Assembly: GCA_030848545.1 (NCBI GenBank)
Contig: JAVDCA010000001.1
Location: 310,001 to 374,000, forward strand
Reading direction: 5' to 3'
Length of the DNA: 64,000 nt
Source of the DNA: Astrobacterium formosum
Lineage (GTDB): Bacteria; Pseudomonadota; Alphaproteobacteria; Rhizobiales; Xanthobacteraceae
Notes under the pieces: model-generated
Database searches by the model: none
The model's input: the letters and a program-made list of their open reading frames with translations, nothing else
What the model was told of the DNA's origin: nothing
Translations under genes and position numbers: made by a program
Shown here: piece by piece, positions 17,768 to 26,916 of the stretch
Layout of the letters: every line of letters starts with the position of its first letter
How positions within the stretch are numbered: the stretch's first letter is position 1

Positions 17768-18820
17768 TCACGCGATCAGCACGGTGCGGCCGACGACGCG
17801 GCCGGCGCGCAGGTCTTCGAGCGCCGCCTGCGCTTCGTCGAGCGGGCGCTCGCGGATCGGGATCGGCGGAATGTTGCCGCCCAGCGCCAATCCCATCAGC
17901 TCACGCGCCTCGTCGAGCGTTCCGGTCATCGATCCCTCGATGGTCATGGCCTTCAAGGGGAACATGGCGGTGCCGGTGGAGAAGCCGCCCCCGAACATCC
18001 CGGTGACCACCACCTTGCCGCCCTTGGCGAGGGTTCCGGTGGCGAATTTGAGAGAGTCTTCCGAGCCGACGAAATCGCAGGCCGCATAGACGCCGCCGGT
18101 CGCCGCCAGCACGGCCTTGCGGGCATCCGGATCGGTGGGGTCGAAAGCCGCGGCGGCACCGGCCGCGAGCGCGGTTTCTCGCTTCCTGGCGTCGGTGTCG
18201 GCGACCATGGGCGCATGCGCGAACATGGTGCGGGCGAGCGCAAGGCCCATCATGCCGACCCCGCCCATGCCGACGAGCAGGGCCGGGGCGCGCGCCTGGC
18301 GATCGCCGAGGCGCTTCAAGGCCGCATAGGCGGTCAAGCCCGAGCACATCAGCAAGGCGGCGACCGACGCCCGCAGCGGGCTGTATTCGATCAGATAGCG
18401 CGGATGCGGCACCATCACATGGGTCGAAAAGCCGCCGTCCACATTGACGCCGAGATGGCGCGAGGCCGCACAGAGGTTCTCCTCACCGTGGCGGCAGGCC
18501 GGGCAGGTGCCGCAGCCGATCCAGGGATAGACCGCGACCTTGGTGCCGGGCGCCATCGCGGCATCCGGACCGGCGGCCTCGACCTCGCCGGCGATCTCGT
18601 GGCCGGGCGCCATCGGCAGCGGCCGGCCGGCGGAGATATCGAGCTTCTTGCCGCCCGCCAGGGTGAAGTAGCCGTCCTGTACATGCAGGTCCGAGTGGCA
18701 GACGCCGCAGCGATGGATGCGCACCAGCACCTCGGTGCCGCGCGGCGCGGACACCTCGGCGACGGTCTCGCACAAGGGCTCCCCATAGGCGGTGATCGAA
18801 CGTCGTTTCGTCGCGGTCAT
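17768..18820 (-). CDS. Zinc-dependent alcohol dehydrogenase
   Basis: A 350-residue medium-chain dehydrogenase. Catalytic-zinc ligands are in [13 protein letters not shown] (Cys, His) and GHEIAGEVE. The structural zinc lobe is [15 protein letters not shown], and the Rossmann motif is [17 protein letters not shown]. It belongs to the AdhP/aryl-alcohol class; the substrate cannot be read. The start is ATG 18820 ([15 protein letters not shown]), overlapping the rsmA stop by four bases. That ties an oxidoreductase to an rRNA methylase transcript, an arrangement I do not know as conserved. Confidence 0.9.
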   Translation of the reverse strand: MTATKRRSITAYGEPLCETVAEVSAPRGTEVLVRIHRCGVCHSDLHVQDGYFTLAGGKKLDISAGRPLPMAPGHEIAGEVEAAGPDAAMAPGTKVAVYPWIGCGTCPACRHGEENLCAASRHLGVNVDGGFSTHVMVPHPRYLIEYSPLRASVAALLMCSGLTAYAALKRLGDRQARAPALLVGMGGVGMMGLALARTMFAHAPMVADTDARKRETALAAGAAAAFDPTDPDARKAVLAATGGVYAACDFVGSEDSLKFATGTLAKGGKVVVTGMFGGGFSTGTAMFPLKAMTIEGSMTGTLDEARELMGLALGGNIPPIPIRERPLDEAQAALEDLRAGRVVGRTVLIA

Positions 18821-19677
18821 GAAGGTTTCCCGGTCGTGGTTTCGTCGAGAGCCTGCGCCAGGGCGACGAAACCGGCAACCGGAATTTCTTCCGCCCGGGC
18901 CGTCTCGGCGAGTCCGGCGGCTGCGATCAGGCGACCGGTGTCGGCGCCGAGCGACTTCAGGCTCTGGCGCAGCATCTTGCGGCGCTGACCGAAAGCCGCC
19001 TGGGTGACGAGCTCCAGCCGGCGGCGGTCGCACGCCAGAGGCTCCATGCGCGGCGTGAGCCGGACCACGCTCGACGTCACTTTCGGGGGCGGCACGAAGG
19101 CGGACGGATTGACGTCGAACAGGATGCGCGCTTCGCATCGCCAGGAGGCGATCACCGACAGCCGCCCGTAGGTGGCGCTGCCCGGAAGAGCGACGATGCG
19201 TTCGGCGACCTCGCGCTGGAACATGAGGACGAGGCTGTCGTACCAGGGCGGCCAGGGTTCCACGCACAGCCACCGCACCAGAAGCGCGGTCGCTATGTTG
19301 TAGGGCAGGTTGGCGATCACCCGCGCCGGAGTGGCGTCGAGGCGCGGACGCGGATCGAAGTCCATGGCGTCGCCTTCGACGATGTCGAGGCGGCCCGGAT
19401 AGTGCCCGGCGACTTCGGCGAGTGCCGCGACCGCACGCTCATCGCGCTCGACGGCGACGACGCGACGGGCGCCGGCGGCCAGGAGCGCGCGGGTCAGCCC
19501 GCCCGGACCGGGGCCGATTTCCACCACCGTCACGTCGTCGAGAGAGCCGCCCGCGCGGGCGATCCGGGTGGTGAGGTTGAGGTCGAGCAGGAAGTTCTGG
19601 CCCAGCGACTTGCGCGCCGACAGGCCGTGGCGGCGGATCACCTCGCGCAATGGCGGCAGATCGTCGATGGGGGCCAT
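18817..19677 (-). CDS. rsmA: 16S rRNA dimethyladenosine transferase
   Basis: A 286-residue RsmA/KsgA that dimethylates the two adjacent adenines at the 3' end of 16S rRNA. It has the N-terminal [14 protein letters not shown], the SAM-binding [25 protein letters not shown] and the catalytic [11 protein letters not shown]. The C-terminal helical domain carries [13 protein letters not shown]. It follows pdxA with a six-base gap, matching the common surA-pdxA-rsmA order. Confidence 0.97.
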   Translation of the reverse strand: MAPIDDLPPLREVIRRHGLSARKSLGQNFLLDLNLTTRIARAGGSLDDVTVVEIGPGPGGLTRALLAAGARRVVAVERDERAVAALAEVAGHYPGRLDIVEGDAMDFDPRPRLDATPARVIANLPYNIATALLVRWLCVEPWPPWYDSLVLMFQREVAERIVALPGSATYGRLSVIASWRCEARILFDVNPSAFVPPPKVTSSVVRLTPRMEPLACDRRRLELVTQAAFGQRRKMLRQSLKSLGADTGRLIAAAGLAETARAEEIPVAGFVALAQALDETTTGKPS

Positions 19678-19683
19678 GGCGGC

Positions 19684-20724
19684 TCAAGCCGCCACGGGTT
19701 CGCGCACGGCGAGGCGTCGGGCGAGCGCAAGCGCCGCCACCAGGCTGGAAATGTCGGCCCGGCCGGTGCCGGCGATGTCGAAGGCGGTTCCGTGATCGGG
19801 CGAGGTGCGCACGAAGGGCAGGCCGAGGGTGACATTGACGGCGTGATCGAAGGCCAGCGTCTTGATGGGGATCAGCGCCTGGTCGTGATACATGCACAGC
19901 GCCGCGTCATAGCTGGCGCGGGCGGCAGCGTGGAACATGGTGTCGGCCGGCAGGGGGCCTTTGGCCGCAATGCCCTCCGCGTTGAGGCGGGCGACGGCGG
20001 GGGCGACGATCGCCCCGTCCTCGCGGCCGAGCGCACCGTCCTCGCCCGCATGGGGATTGAGGCCCGCAATGGCGAGGCGTGGCCGCGCGATGCCGAACCG
20101 TTGCATGAGATCGGCGGCGACGATGCGAGCAGTCTCGACGATCAGCGCCTCGTCGAGGCATTTTGGAACATCGGCGAGCGGCAGGTGAATGGTGACCGGA
20201 ACGACCGCGAGCTCGGGCGACCACAGCATCATGACCGGCCGGCACTCGCGGCCGCTGCTCTCGTGCACCAGGCGCGCCAGGAACTCGGTGTGGCCGGGCT
20301 CCGGGAAGCCGGATCGGTAGAGCACGTTCTTGGCGATCGGATTGGTCACGATGGCGGTCGCGCGGCCCGCCATGACGTCGGCGACGGCGCGCCGGATGGC
20401 GGCGATCGCCGCCGGGGCGCTCGACGCATCGGGGCGGCCGGGCGCCGACGTGACCGGCATGGCGAGATCGACGACGGGAAGTGCGGTTGCAAAAACCCCG
20501 GCGGCATCCTCCGGCTCGACGACGGCGAGCGGCACGGCCGTTCCCAGTTCGCCGGCGCGTCGCTCCAGGAACGCGGCATCGGCGACGACGTAGAATGGCG
20601 GCAAGGCGAGTTCGCGCCGACGCCGCCAGGCCGCGATGGTGATGTCGGGGCCGATGCCCGCCGGCTCGCCGGCCGTCACGGCCAAAGCCGCCTGATCGGC
20701 ACCTCTCGACCCGTACGCACCCAT
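19684..20724 (-). CDS. pdxA: 4-hydroxythreonine-4-phosphate dehydrogenase
   Basis: A 346-residue PdxA for pyridoxal-phosphate synthesis (DXP-dependent route). It has VTAGEPAGIGPDI at the N terminus, TNPIAKNVLY, substrate and metal residues in GHTEFLARL, the Asp/His in MYHDQALIPIK and RTSPDHGTAFDIAGTG. It is complete and lies seven bases after the SurA-like gene, so it is in the same operon as LPS export and outer-membrane chaperone genes. Confidence 0.97.
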   Translation of the reverse strand: MGAYGSRGADQAALAVTAGEPAGIGPDITIAAWRRRRELALPPFYVVADAAFLERRAGELGTAVPLAVVEPEDAAGVFATALPVVDLAMPVTSAPGRPDASSAPAAIAAIRRAVADVMAGRATAIVTNPIAKNVLYRSGFPEPGHTEFLARLVHESSGRECRPVMMLWSPELAVVPVTIHLPLADVPKCLDEALIVETARIVAADLMQRFGIARPRLAIAGLNPHAGEDGALGREDGAIVAPAVARLNAEGIAAKGPLPADTMFHAAARASYDAALCMYHDQALIPIKTLAFDHAVNVTLGLPFVRTSPDHGTAFDIAGTGRADISSLVAALALARRLAVREPVAA

Positions 20725-20731
20725 TGGCGGG

Positions 20732-21676
20732 CTACTTGACCTCGATCATGGCGCTGCGTCGCAGCTCCTGGAGGAAACGCTTCGATTGCCGCTCGAAACG
20801 CTCGGCGAAAATCCGCTCGCGCACCTGGCGCTTGGCGGCGCTTTCGATGGTGGTTTCGTTGCGGTTGCACAGTGCGAACACTTCGACGCCGTTGGCGGTC
20901 ACCTCCGGCGCGGTCAGCTTGCCGACCGGCGTGTCGTCGAGGATCTTGCGCAGCGGTGCCGGCAGGTCGCCGGACGATTTCTTGATCTGCTCGCGCACGA
21001 CGACGCCGCGTAGCGCGCGGGCGAACGGCAGTCCTTCCGCGCAGCCGTTGAAGCGCGCCCGCAGGGCTTCGGCCTCGCGCTTGCGCGCCTCGACGCGGCC
21101 GGCCTGGGACCGGCCGGTGACCACGAACAGGATGGGGCGCAACGTGTACTCGGTGCCCGTCAGGTCCTTCTCGTCGCCCTTGTTGCTCTTTTCGAGCGCG
21201 TCGTTGATGTCCTTTTCGCGGATCTGGAAGCTCGACTGGAATTTGCCGCGGACGATCTGCTGCCACGATATGTCGGCCCGCAGCCGTTCCTTGAGGGTGT
21301 TGGCGTCGACGCCCTGTTGGGCCAGCACCTGGGTCAGCTGCGCGGGTGACATGCGCATGCGCCTGCCCATGTCGGCGAAGGCGTTGTCGACGTCCTTTTC
21401 GGTGATGTCGAGCTTGTAGCGCTTGACGATCTGGATCTTGAGCTTCTCGTTGATCAGCTCCTCGATCACTTCCTGGCGGGAGTGGTTCTTCTGCGTCGAC
21501 AGGCGGAGGAATTTGGAGCGCTGTTCAACATCGTAGGAGGTGACCGGATCTCCGTTCACCATCACCAGCACCTGCTGAGCCGAAGCGGCCCCGGCTGTGG
21601 CGACCGCGATGACGGCCGCGACGGCGAGCCCGCACCAGCGTGCTGCGGAAGTCGATTTGGATTGTGTCATGCTCAT
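20732..21676 (-). CDS. SurA-like periplasmic chaperone / peptidyl-prolyl isomerase
   Basis: A 314-residue exported protein. The signal peptide is about 1-37 (WCGLAVAAVIAVATAGAASAQQ). The SurA N-terminal chaperone region follows (VNGDPVTSYDVEQRSKFL, EVIEELINEKLKIQIVKRY), and a degenerate parvulin-like region spans roughly 170-290. It should escort outer-membrane proteins such as LptD, encoded just upstream. ATG 21676 (MSMTQSK) or ATG 21670 begins it. A 15-bp tandem array at 21672-21742 provides five further in-phase or near-phase ATG codons, so the true start is uncertain. Confidence 0.85.
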   Translation of the reverse strand: MSMTQSKSTSAARWCGLAVAAVIAVATAGAASAQQVLVMVNGDPVTSYDVEQRSKFLRLSTQKNHSRQEVIEELINEKLKIQIVKRYKLDITEKDVDNAFADMGRRMRMSPAQLTQVLAQQGVDANTLKERLRADISWQQIVRGKFQSSFQIREKDINDALEKSNKGDEKDLTGTEYTLRPILFVVTGRSQAGRVEARKREAEALRARFNGCAEGLPFARALRGVVVREQIKKSSGDLPAPLRKILDDTPVGKLTAPEVTANGVEVFALCNRNETTIESAAKRQVRERIFAERFERQSKRFLQELRRSAMIEVK

Positions 21677-21742
21677 GGGCGACCTCATGGGCGACGATCT
21701 CATGGGCAACAATCTCATGGGCAACAATCTCATGGGCAAATT
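21672..21742. repeat. 15-bp tandem array over the SurA-like gene start
   Basis: Five units of ctcatgggcaacaat, the first shortened to 12 bases and the last diverged, lie head-to-tail. On the gene strand every unit contains an ATG, and the frame through the units reads PMRLL repeats joining into the gene. Slippage here would add or remove start codons and change leader spacing. Confidence 0.85.
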
Positions 21743-21847
21743 GCCGTTCTGGTCGGGTTCCCGATCTTCCAATGCCGAGCGCCGGGTCGCACCAGCCGGG
21801 CGCCCGCGTGGACCGTTCGTGTCCGGCTAGCGGGCGATTGGGGCAAT

Positions 21848-24352
21848 TTACTGGCCGGCAGTGGAGGCGATCGTGCGCAGGCTCATCTGCAGGGACACGG
21901 TATGGTTGTCCTCGACGTTCCCGCTCTGGGAGAAGTCGGTGATGTAGTTCAACGACATCATGAAACAGTCGTCGATATAGCCGAGCCCGATGCGGGTCTG
22001 GTCGAATTTGCCCGCCTCGATGTCGTAGCGGGCGCCACCGGACACCACCCAGTTCTGGGTCACCTTGACCGAGGTGGTGCCCAGGATGCCCTGCCGGCGA
22101 TCGAGGAAGCCGAGCGCGGGCTGGGCGTCGTAGTTGCCGTACATCAGCGAATAGACCCAGCGATCGAAATTGGCGGTCGTCTCGACCTCGAGACGCTTGA
22201 GCGTGAAGTCGTTTTCGTCGAAGCGGAAGCGGGACACGAACGACAGGATGCGGTTGGGCCGATAGGCCGCGCGGGCGACATAGTCGGAAGCCGACTTGTC
22301 GAGGCCGCTGTCGATCCCCGTATTGGTGGTGTCGCCGGCCGCGAAGGAGTTGACGCCGAACAGGTGGTAGGATTGTCCGAACAGGACGTTGAAGTAGCCG
22401 CCGCGGTTGAACTGGGCGGTGTATTGCAGGCCCACATTGGCGCGGCCGCCGCCTTCGACGCGGTCGTAGCCGGAGAACTTGTCGACCTTGAACAGGTTCG
22501 AGTCGTCGAACACGAGGCTCTGGGCATCCTCGTTGGGCAGCTTGCCGATGTTCGGCTCGTCGGGACGCACGATCACCTGCGCGATCGGCTCCAATATCTG
22601 CGTGCCCCACGACTGGACGCTGATGAAGGGGTAGCGGTACTCCACGCCGGCGGTGGGCATGAGCCGCGCCGTCTGGGTGTCGCCCGGCGTGATGTATTGA
22701 TCGACGTTGGTCTGGTTATCCACCGACAGCATGGCGAGGTCGCCGCGCACCGAGACGAACGGCGTGAACACCTGGCCGAAGCCGTCGATCACCTGCTTGC
22801 GCCAGTTCGCTTCGGCGGTGAAGCGGGTGTAGTCGCCGGGGATGCCGCGCAGGAGCATGCAGTCTTTCGCGGTCTTTCCGATTTGGGCCAGACAACTGCT
22901 GGTGTCCGTCGTGATCGCATTGAAGCTCGCGGAATCGCGCGACAGGCTGGTGAGGTTCGTCTTGTAGGACAGTTCGCCGCCCAGCACCGGCTGGCCGAAC
23001 GTGTACGCATAGTCGATGACCGGACGGATCAGCGGCAGGGCGTCCTGGTTGTCGTATTCCGAGAAGCCGCGGTAATAGATCGTCCGGGCGTCGAAATAGC
23101 TCGTGGCGCCACGCCCCGACAGATAGAGCTGGCTCACGCCTTCCGTCATGGACGTCGTCAACAGATCGGTGCTCTGGCGCTGCACCGACTTGACCTTGTA
23201 ATCCTGGTAGAAAGTGGTGTCGCTCGCCGCGATGGCGTCCCAGCCCCACACCCAGTTCGAGGTCAGGTTGAACTGGCCTGAGGATTCGATGCTGCCGCGG
23301 AAATCGCGGTAGCCGGGCGTGTGGTCGCCCGGAGCGCTGCTGCGGATGAACGCATCCTTGTCGAGCTGGTAGATGCCGGCGGCGCGAACGCTGTAGTAGC
23401 CGTCGACCAGACGATGCCGCCATTCGGCCTGCATCAACAGGCCCTGCTTGCTGGTGATCTGCGGCGACAGCGTCAGGTCGTAATTGGGCGAAAGAGCAAG
23501 ATAGTAGGGCACCTCGATCGCATAGCCGTATTTCTTCGAGCTATACGAGTAGGTCGGCATCAGGAAGCCGCTCTTGCGCTTCACGGTCGGGTCGGGCGTC
23601 GCGAAGTAGGGGAAATAGGCGAGGGGAACGCCGAAGAACTCGATCTTGGCGTCCTCGAAATAGAGCATCTTCTCGGTTTGGTTGTGGATGATCCGGGCGG
23701 CCTTGACCTGCCACAAAGGCGGCTTCTTGGGATCCTCTTTGCAGGCCTCGCACGCCGTGTAGACGCCGCTCTGGAAAACCGTGTGGGTCCCTTCGCTGCG
23801 GTCGGCGCGGGAGGCCGCAAGCCGCGTCTGGTCGACGGTCTCGACCCGCAGGGAATCCACGAAGCCGTTGCGATAGTCGTCGGTGAGGTCGATGACCTCG
23901 CCATAGGTGACCTTGCCGTCCGGCTCGGTCAGGCGGGCATTGCCTTCGGCACGCAGGCGCTTGGTGCGCTGGTCGTAGACGACCCTGTCGGCCTCCACGG
24001 TGGCGCCGCCATAATAGATCTGCACGTTGCCGACCGCGGCGACCTTTTCGTTGTTGTAGTCGTAGTTGATCTCGTTCGCCTGAACGAGCATCGGGGAGTC
24101 TTTTTGCTTGAATCCCGCTCCGGAGTTCGGCGGTGGGACCGGTCTGATCTGGGTCTTGAAATTCAGAAACGGTGACGTTTCCGCAATGGAGTTGAGGCCC
24201 TGCGTTTGTGCAGCGACCGGCGTCGCGAGCAAGACTGGCCCGAGCAGCCCCGCGAGCAGATAGATATGCACCCGCCGGCCGGTACCGACGCGCGCAGACA
24301 GCCCCGACGAAGAGCATCGCAACGAGAATGGAGCGGTGGTCACAGCGGCCAT
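21848..24352 (-). CDS. lptD: LPS-assembly protein LptD
   Basis: An 834-residue outer-membrane protein that inserts LPS into the outer leaflet. The signal peptide is about 28-50 (IYLLAGLLGPVLLATPVAAQ). The periplasmic OstA/LptA-like jellyroll follows (VQANEINYDYNNEKVAAVGNV, VYDQRTKRLRAEGNARL). The large LptD beta-barrel runs from about 300 to the end. A CEACKED cysteine pair near 195 and CLAQIGKTAKDC near 480 are the visible Cys residues. ATG 24352 overlaps the lptG stop (TGATG), and the gene lies between lptG and the SurA-like chaperone. Longer upstream frames are only overlap with lptG. Confidence 0.95.
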   Translation of the reverse strand: MAAVTTAPFSLRCSSSGLSARVGTGRRVHIYLLAGLLGPVLLATPVAAQTQGLNSIAETSPFLNFKTQIRPVPPPNSGAGFKQKDSPMLVQANEINYDYNNEKVAAVGNVQIYYGGATVEADRVVYDQRTKRLRAEGNARLTEPDGKVTYGEVIDLTDDYRNGFVDSLRVETVDQTRLAASRADRSEGTHTVFQSGVYTACEACKEDPKKPPLWQVKAARIIHNQTEKMLYFEDAKIEFFGVPLAYFPYFATPDPTVKRKSGFLMPTYSYSSKKYGYAIEVPYYLALSPNYDLTLSPQITSKQGLLMQAEWRHRLVDGYYSVRAAGIYQLDKDAFIRSSAPGDHTPGYRDFRGSIESSGQFNLTSNWVWGWDAIAASDTTFYQDYKVKSVQRQSTDLLTTSMTEGVSQLYLSGRGATSYFDARTIYYRGFSEYDNQDALPLIRPVIDYAYTFGQPVLGGELSYKTNLTSLSRDSASFNAITTDTSSCLAQIGKTAKDCMLLRGIPGDYTRFTAEANWRKQVIDGFGQVFTPFVSVRGDLAMLSVDNQTNVDQYITPGDTQTARLMPTAGVEYRYPFISVQSWGTQILEPIAQVIVRPDEPNIGKLPNEDAQSLVFDDSNLFKVDKFSGYDRVEGGGRANVGLQYTAQFNRGGYFNVLFGQSYHLFGVNSFAAGDTTNTGIDSGLDKSASDYVARAAYRPNRILSFVSRFRFDENDFTLKRLEVETTANFDRWVYSLMYGNYDAQPALGFLDRRQGILGTTSVKVTQNWVVSGGARYDIEAGKFDQTRIGLGYIDDCFMMSLNYITDFSQSGNVEDNHTVSLQMSLRTIASTAGQ

Positions 24353-25449
24353 CACCCATCCTCCTGGTACAACAACGCCACCAAACCCGTCAGTCCACCG
24401 ATGACGGCCGGTAGCCATGCGGCGGCTGCCGGATGCATCAGTTCGGCCCTGCTCAAGTCGTCCGTCACCTTCGACAGCACATAAAGCAGAAAGCCCGCAC
24501 CGACGCCACTCAAAACCATCTTCTGCACGCCGCCGGATCGAAAGAAGCGCAGACTGACCGCCGCCGCGAGCATCACCATTGCGGCGAAAAACAGGGGCCG
24601 CGCCAACAGCTTCTGGTACTGCAAGCGATACCCGGTGGCGGCGAAGCCGGAATGCTCGGCAATCTCGATATACAACGGCAGGTCCCAGAACGGCACTGTC
24701 TCCGGCGTGGCGAAGCTTTCGCGAACCTGCTCGGGTGACAAGGTCGTACTGAGCGAATACTGGGCGAAGTCTCGCGGCGGCACTTCTATTCCGTACACCC
24801 GGGCGTCTCCCAGCTGCCACAGCCCGGGCTGGAGCACCGCCGTGTTCGCCTCGATGCGTTCGTGGAAACGCCCCTGGTTATCGAAAGTATACGCGGTCAC
24901 GCCGCCCAGCCGCACCCCCTGGTCGCTGCTGGTGCGGGCGTTGATGATGGCTTGCCCATCCGCGCTCTTCTGGCGAATCCAGAAACCGCCGGCGCTCGCC
25001 TGCATCAGCGTCTGACCGCCGCTGCCGCCGAAAATCTCGACTTCGATTCGTTTCGACCGCTCCTGCAGCACGGCGGCGATCGGATTGTAGATGGCTGTGG
25101 CCAGTGCCCCGATGGCCAGCGCCGCGATGAGCGCGGGCGCCACGAACTGCCATGCGGAAATTCCAGCCGCGCGCGCCACCACCAGTTCGAGCCGGCGCGA
25201 CAGGCTGAGATAGCAGGCCATCGCCCCGATCAGGATCGCGAACGGCATGATGCGTTCGGTGACCTGCGGGACCCGGAAGATGGATGCCTGGGCCACCAGC
25301 AGCGCGGTGGCATTGGTCGCGCCGCTGCTGCGCCGCAACATCTCGATGAAATCCACCAGCGCGACCAGGGCGAAGATGCCGACGAACACGGCCACCACAG
25401 CACCGATAAACTGCAATCCGAAGTAGCGCGACAGCGTGCTGTTGATCAT
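24352..25449 (-). CDS. lptG: LPS export ABC transporter permease LptG
   Basis: A 365-residue inner-membrane permease of the LptB2FG extractor. It has three N-terminal membrane segments (FIGAVVAVFVGIFALVALVDF and LIGAMACYLSLSR), the coupling region LSRRLELVVARAAGISAWQF, a periplasmic jellyroll at about 130-265 and C-terminal segments (LFFAAMVMLAAAVSLRFF, GGLTGLVALLY). ATG 25449 (MINSTLSRYFG) starts eight bases after the lptF stop. Confidence 0.95.
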   Translation of the reverse strand: MINSTLSRYFGLQFIGAVVAVFVGIFALVALVDFIEMLRRSSGATNATALLVAQASIFRVPQVTERIMPFAILIGAMACYLSLSRRLELVVARAAGISAWQFVAPALIAALAIGALATAIYNPIAAVLQERSKRIEVEIFGGSGGQTLMQASAGGFWIRQKSADGQAIINARTSSDQGVRLGGVTAYTFDNQGRFHERIEANTAVLQPGLWQLGDARVYGIEVPPRDFAQYSLSTTLSPEQVRESFATPETVPFWDLPLYIEIAEHSGFAATGYRLQYQKLLARPLFFAAMVMLAAAVSLRFFRSGGVQKMVLSGVGAGFLLYVLSKVTDDLSRAELMHPAAAAWLPAVIGGLTGLVALLYQEDG

Positions 25450-25457
25450 ACCGGCCC

Positions 25458-26615
25458 TCAACTCGCGAAGCGGCGCGCGAGGCGCTCGTTGAGGGCCGTC
25501 ATCAGGTTGAGGACGAACGCGGGCGGCTCGATGATCGTGCCGCGCGAAATGGCGGTAAAACCGAACCAGAGCGCTGCCGCAAGCGCGATGTACTGCAGGC
25601 TCAGCGCCCCGGCGGAGCGCATCCCGAGTACCGTGGAGGCAAATCCCACCATCCGCAAGCTGGTCGCAGCCGCGATCAGCGCCACGAGCGACATATTGCG
25701 GCTCTGACGGGTCGTACGGGGCGCTCCCAGGTAGGCGAACACGATCACCATGAAGCCTAGCGGATAGAGGGGCGCCATGATCCGATCATGGAACTCGGCG
25801 CGGAACACGCCCGGCTCCCGGGCGTAGACCGGGTCGTCGGGCGGCGGCGACAGCAGGTCCCAGGTAAAGCGTTCGCGCACCGACAAGGTCAAGTCCCGGG
25901 ACCCCCCGCCGAACCGCGAAAGATCGAAGGCGTAGCGATCGAACAACACTATCGTGGGATCTCGGTCCTCGACGGGATGCCGTTGCACGCTGCCGGTGTG
26001 CAGGACCAGGAATGTGCCGCGATCGTTTTCTATGATTTCGCCCTGTTCGGCCAGGAATGTTGCCTGCTCTTGGGGATTGCGCTGGTCGTCGACGAAAATC
26101 CCCAGCAGGAGACCGTCCGGCCGGCGCTCGCGAATATGGAAGGTCAAGCCAGACTCGATGGCGGTGAAACGCCCCGGCTGGACAATGTTGGCGACCACGT
26201 CGGCGCGGATTTCCGCCGCCATTCGGCGCAACTCGCGCAGGCTCTTCGGCGACACATACGAGCTGAAAGCCGCCACCAGGATCGTGACCAGGATCGTGAC
26301 CGCCACAAATCCGGACATGAGCTGTCGCGGCGCCATCCCGGCGGCGTTCATGACGATGATTTCCGAGTCGCCGGCCAGCTTGTTGAGAACATAGGCGGCG
26401 GAGATCATGAGGGCGATCGGGGCGATGACCATCACGAGTTGCGGAATCACCATGGCGGTCATGCTGACGAACACCATGACGGTCTGGCCCTGACTGGTCA
26501 TGACGTCGATGTCGCGCAGCGCCTGGGTGATCCAGATCACCGTCGTCAGGCTGATGAGAACGAGCAGGAATGCCCCCAGAGTGGCCCGGAAGATGTATCG
26601 GCCGAGTGCCCCCAT
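25458..26615 (-). CDS. lptF: LPS export ABC transporter permease LptF
   Basis: A 385-residue partner of LptG. It has N-terminal membrane segments (RATLGAFLLVLISLTTVIW, VIPQLVMVIAPIALMISAAY), the coupling helix NKLAGDSEIIVMNAAGMAP, a periplasmic beta-jellyroll with VQPGRFTAIESGLTFHIRER, then C-terminal segments (PLYPLGFMVIVFAYLGAP). The start ATG 26615 (MGALGRYIFRATLG) is chosen on homology. It is first in lptF-lptG-lptD-surA-pdxA-rsmA and is divergent from pepA. Confidence 0.95.
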   Translation of the reverse strand: MGALGRYIFRATLGAFLLVLISLTTVIWITQALRDIDVMTSQGQTVMVFVSMTAMVIPQLVMVIAPIALMISAAYVLNKLAGDSEIIVMNAAGMAPRQLMSGFVAVTILVTILVAAFSSYVSPKSLRELRRMAAEIRADVVANIVQPGRFTAIESGLTFHIRERRPDGLLLGIFVDDQRNPQEQATFLAEQGEIIENDRGTFLVLHTGSVQRHPVEDRDPTIVLFDRYAFDLSRFGGGSRDLTLSVRERFTWDLLSPPPDDPVYAREPGVFRAEFHDRIMAPLYPLGFMVIVFAYLGAPRTTRQSRNMSLVALIAAATSLRMVGFASTVLGMRSAGALSLQYIALAAALWFGFTAISRGTIIEPPAFVLNLMTALNERLARRFAS

Positions 26616-26916
26616 CGCTCGTAACAGTCTCCCGTACCGGCCGCCGGCCGGACGCCCCTTTGGCTGATCCCGTATCACGACCGCGCCCCGTGGACGCGAG
26701 CCCTTGCACCCAGTGAACGATACCCCACGGTAATGATTAATCTACAAGATGGCCGCCCCATGGCAAAGCTCTTGAAAAACAACGAGAATGGTTAATCGCT
26801 TGCAACCCCGGGGCCGGCCGGAAAAGCTTTGCTCGCACAGCGCCCCCGGGCCATAAGAACAAGATTCAACATCTCCCGCGGCGTCACCGCCGCCCCGTCG
26901 ACACGAGATCACATCC
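26616..26916. other. Divergent promoter region lptF / pepA
   Basis: About 300 bases with locally lower GC at 26725-26800. A ttgaaaa box near 26771 and taatcg near 26793 resemble sigma-70 elements with a short spacer, directed at pepA. No gene or terminator is seen. The promoters of both the envelope operon and pepA must lie here. Confidence 0.4.

Noticed and set aside
21672-21742. CRISPR-like repeats
   Set aside because: Units are contiguous 15-mers without spacers; this is a minisatellite. No CRISPR array or cas gene was seen anywhere.
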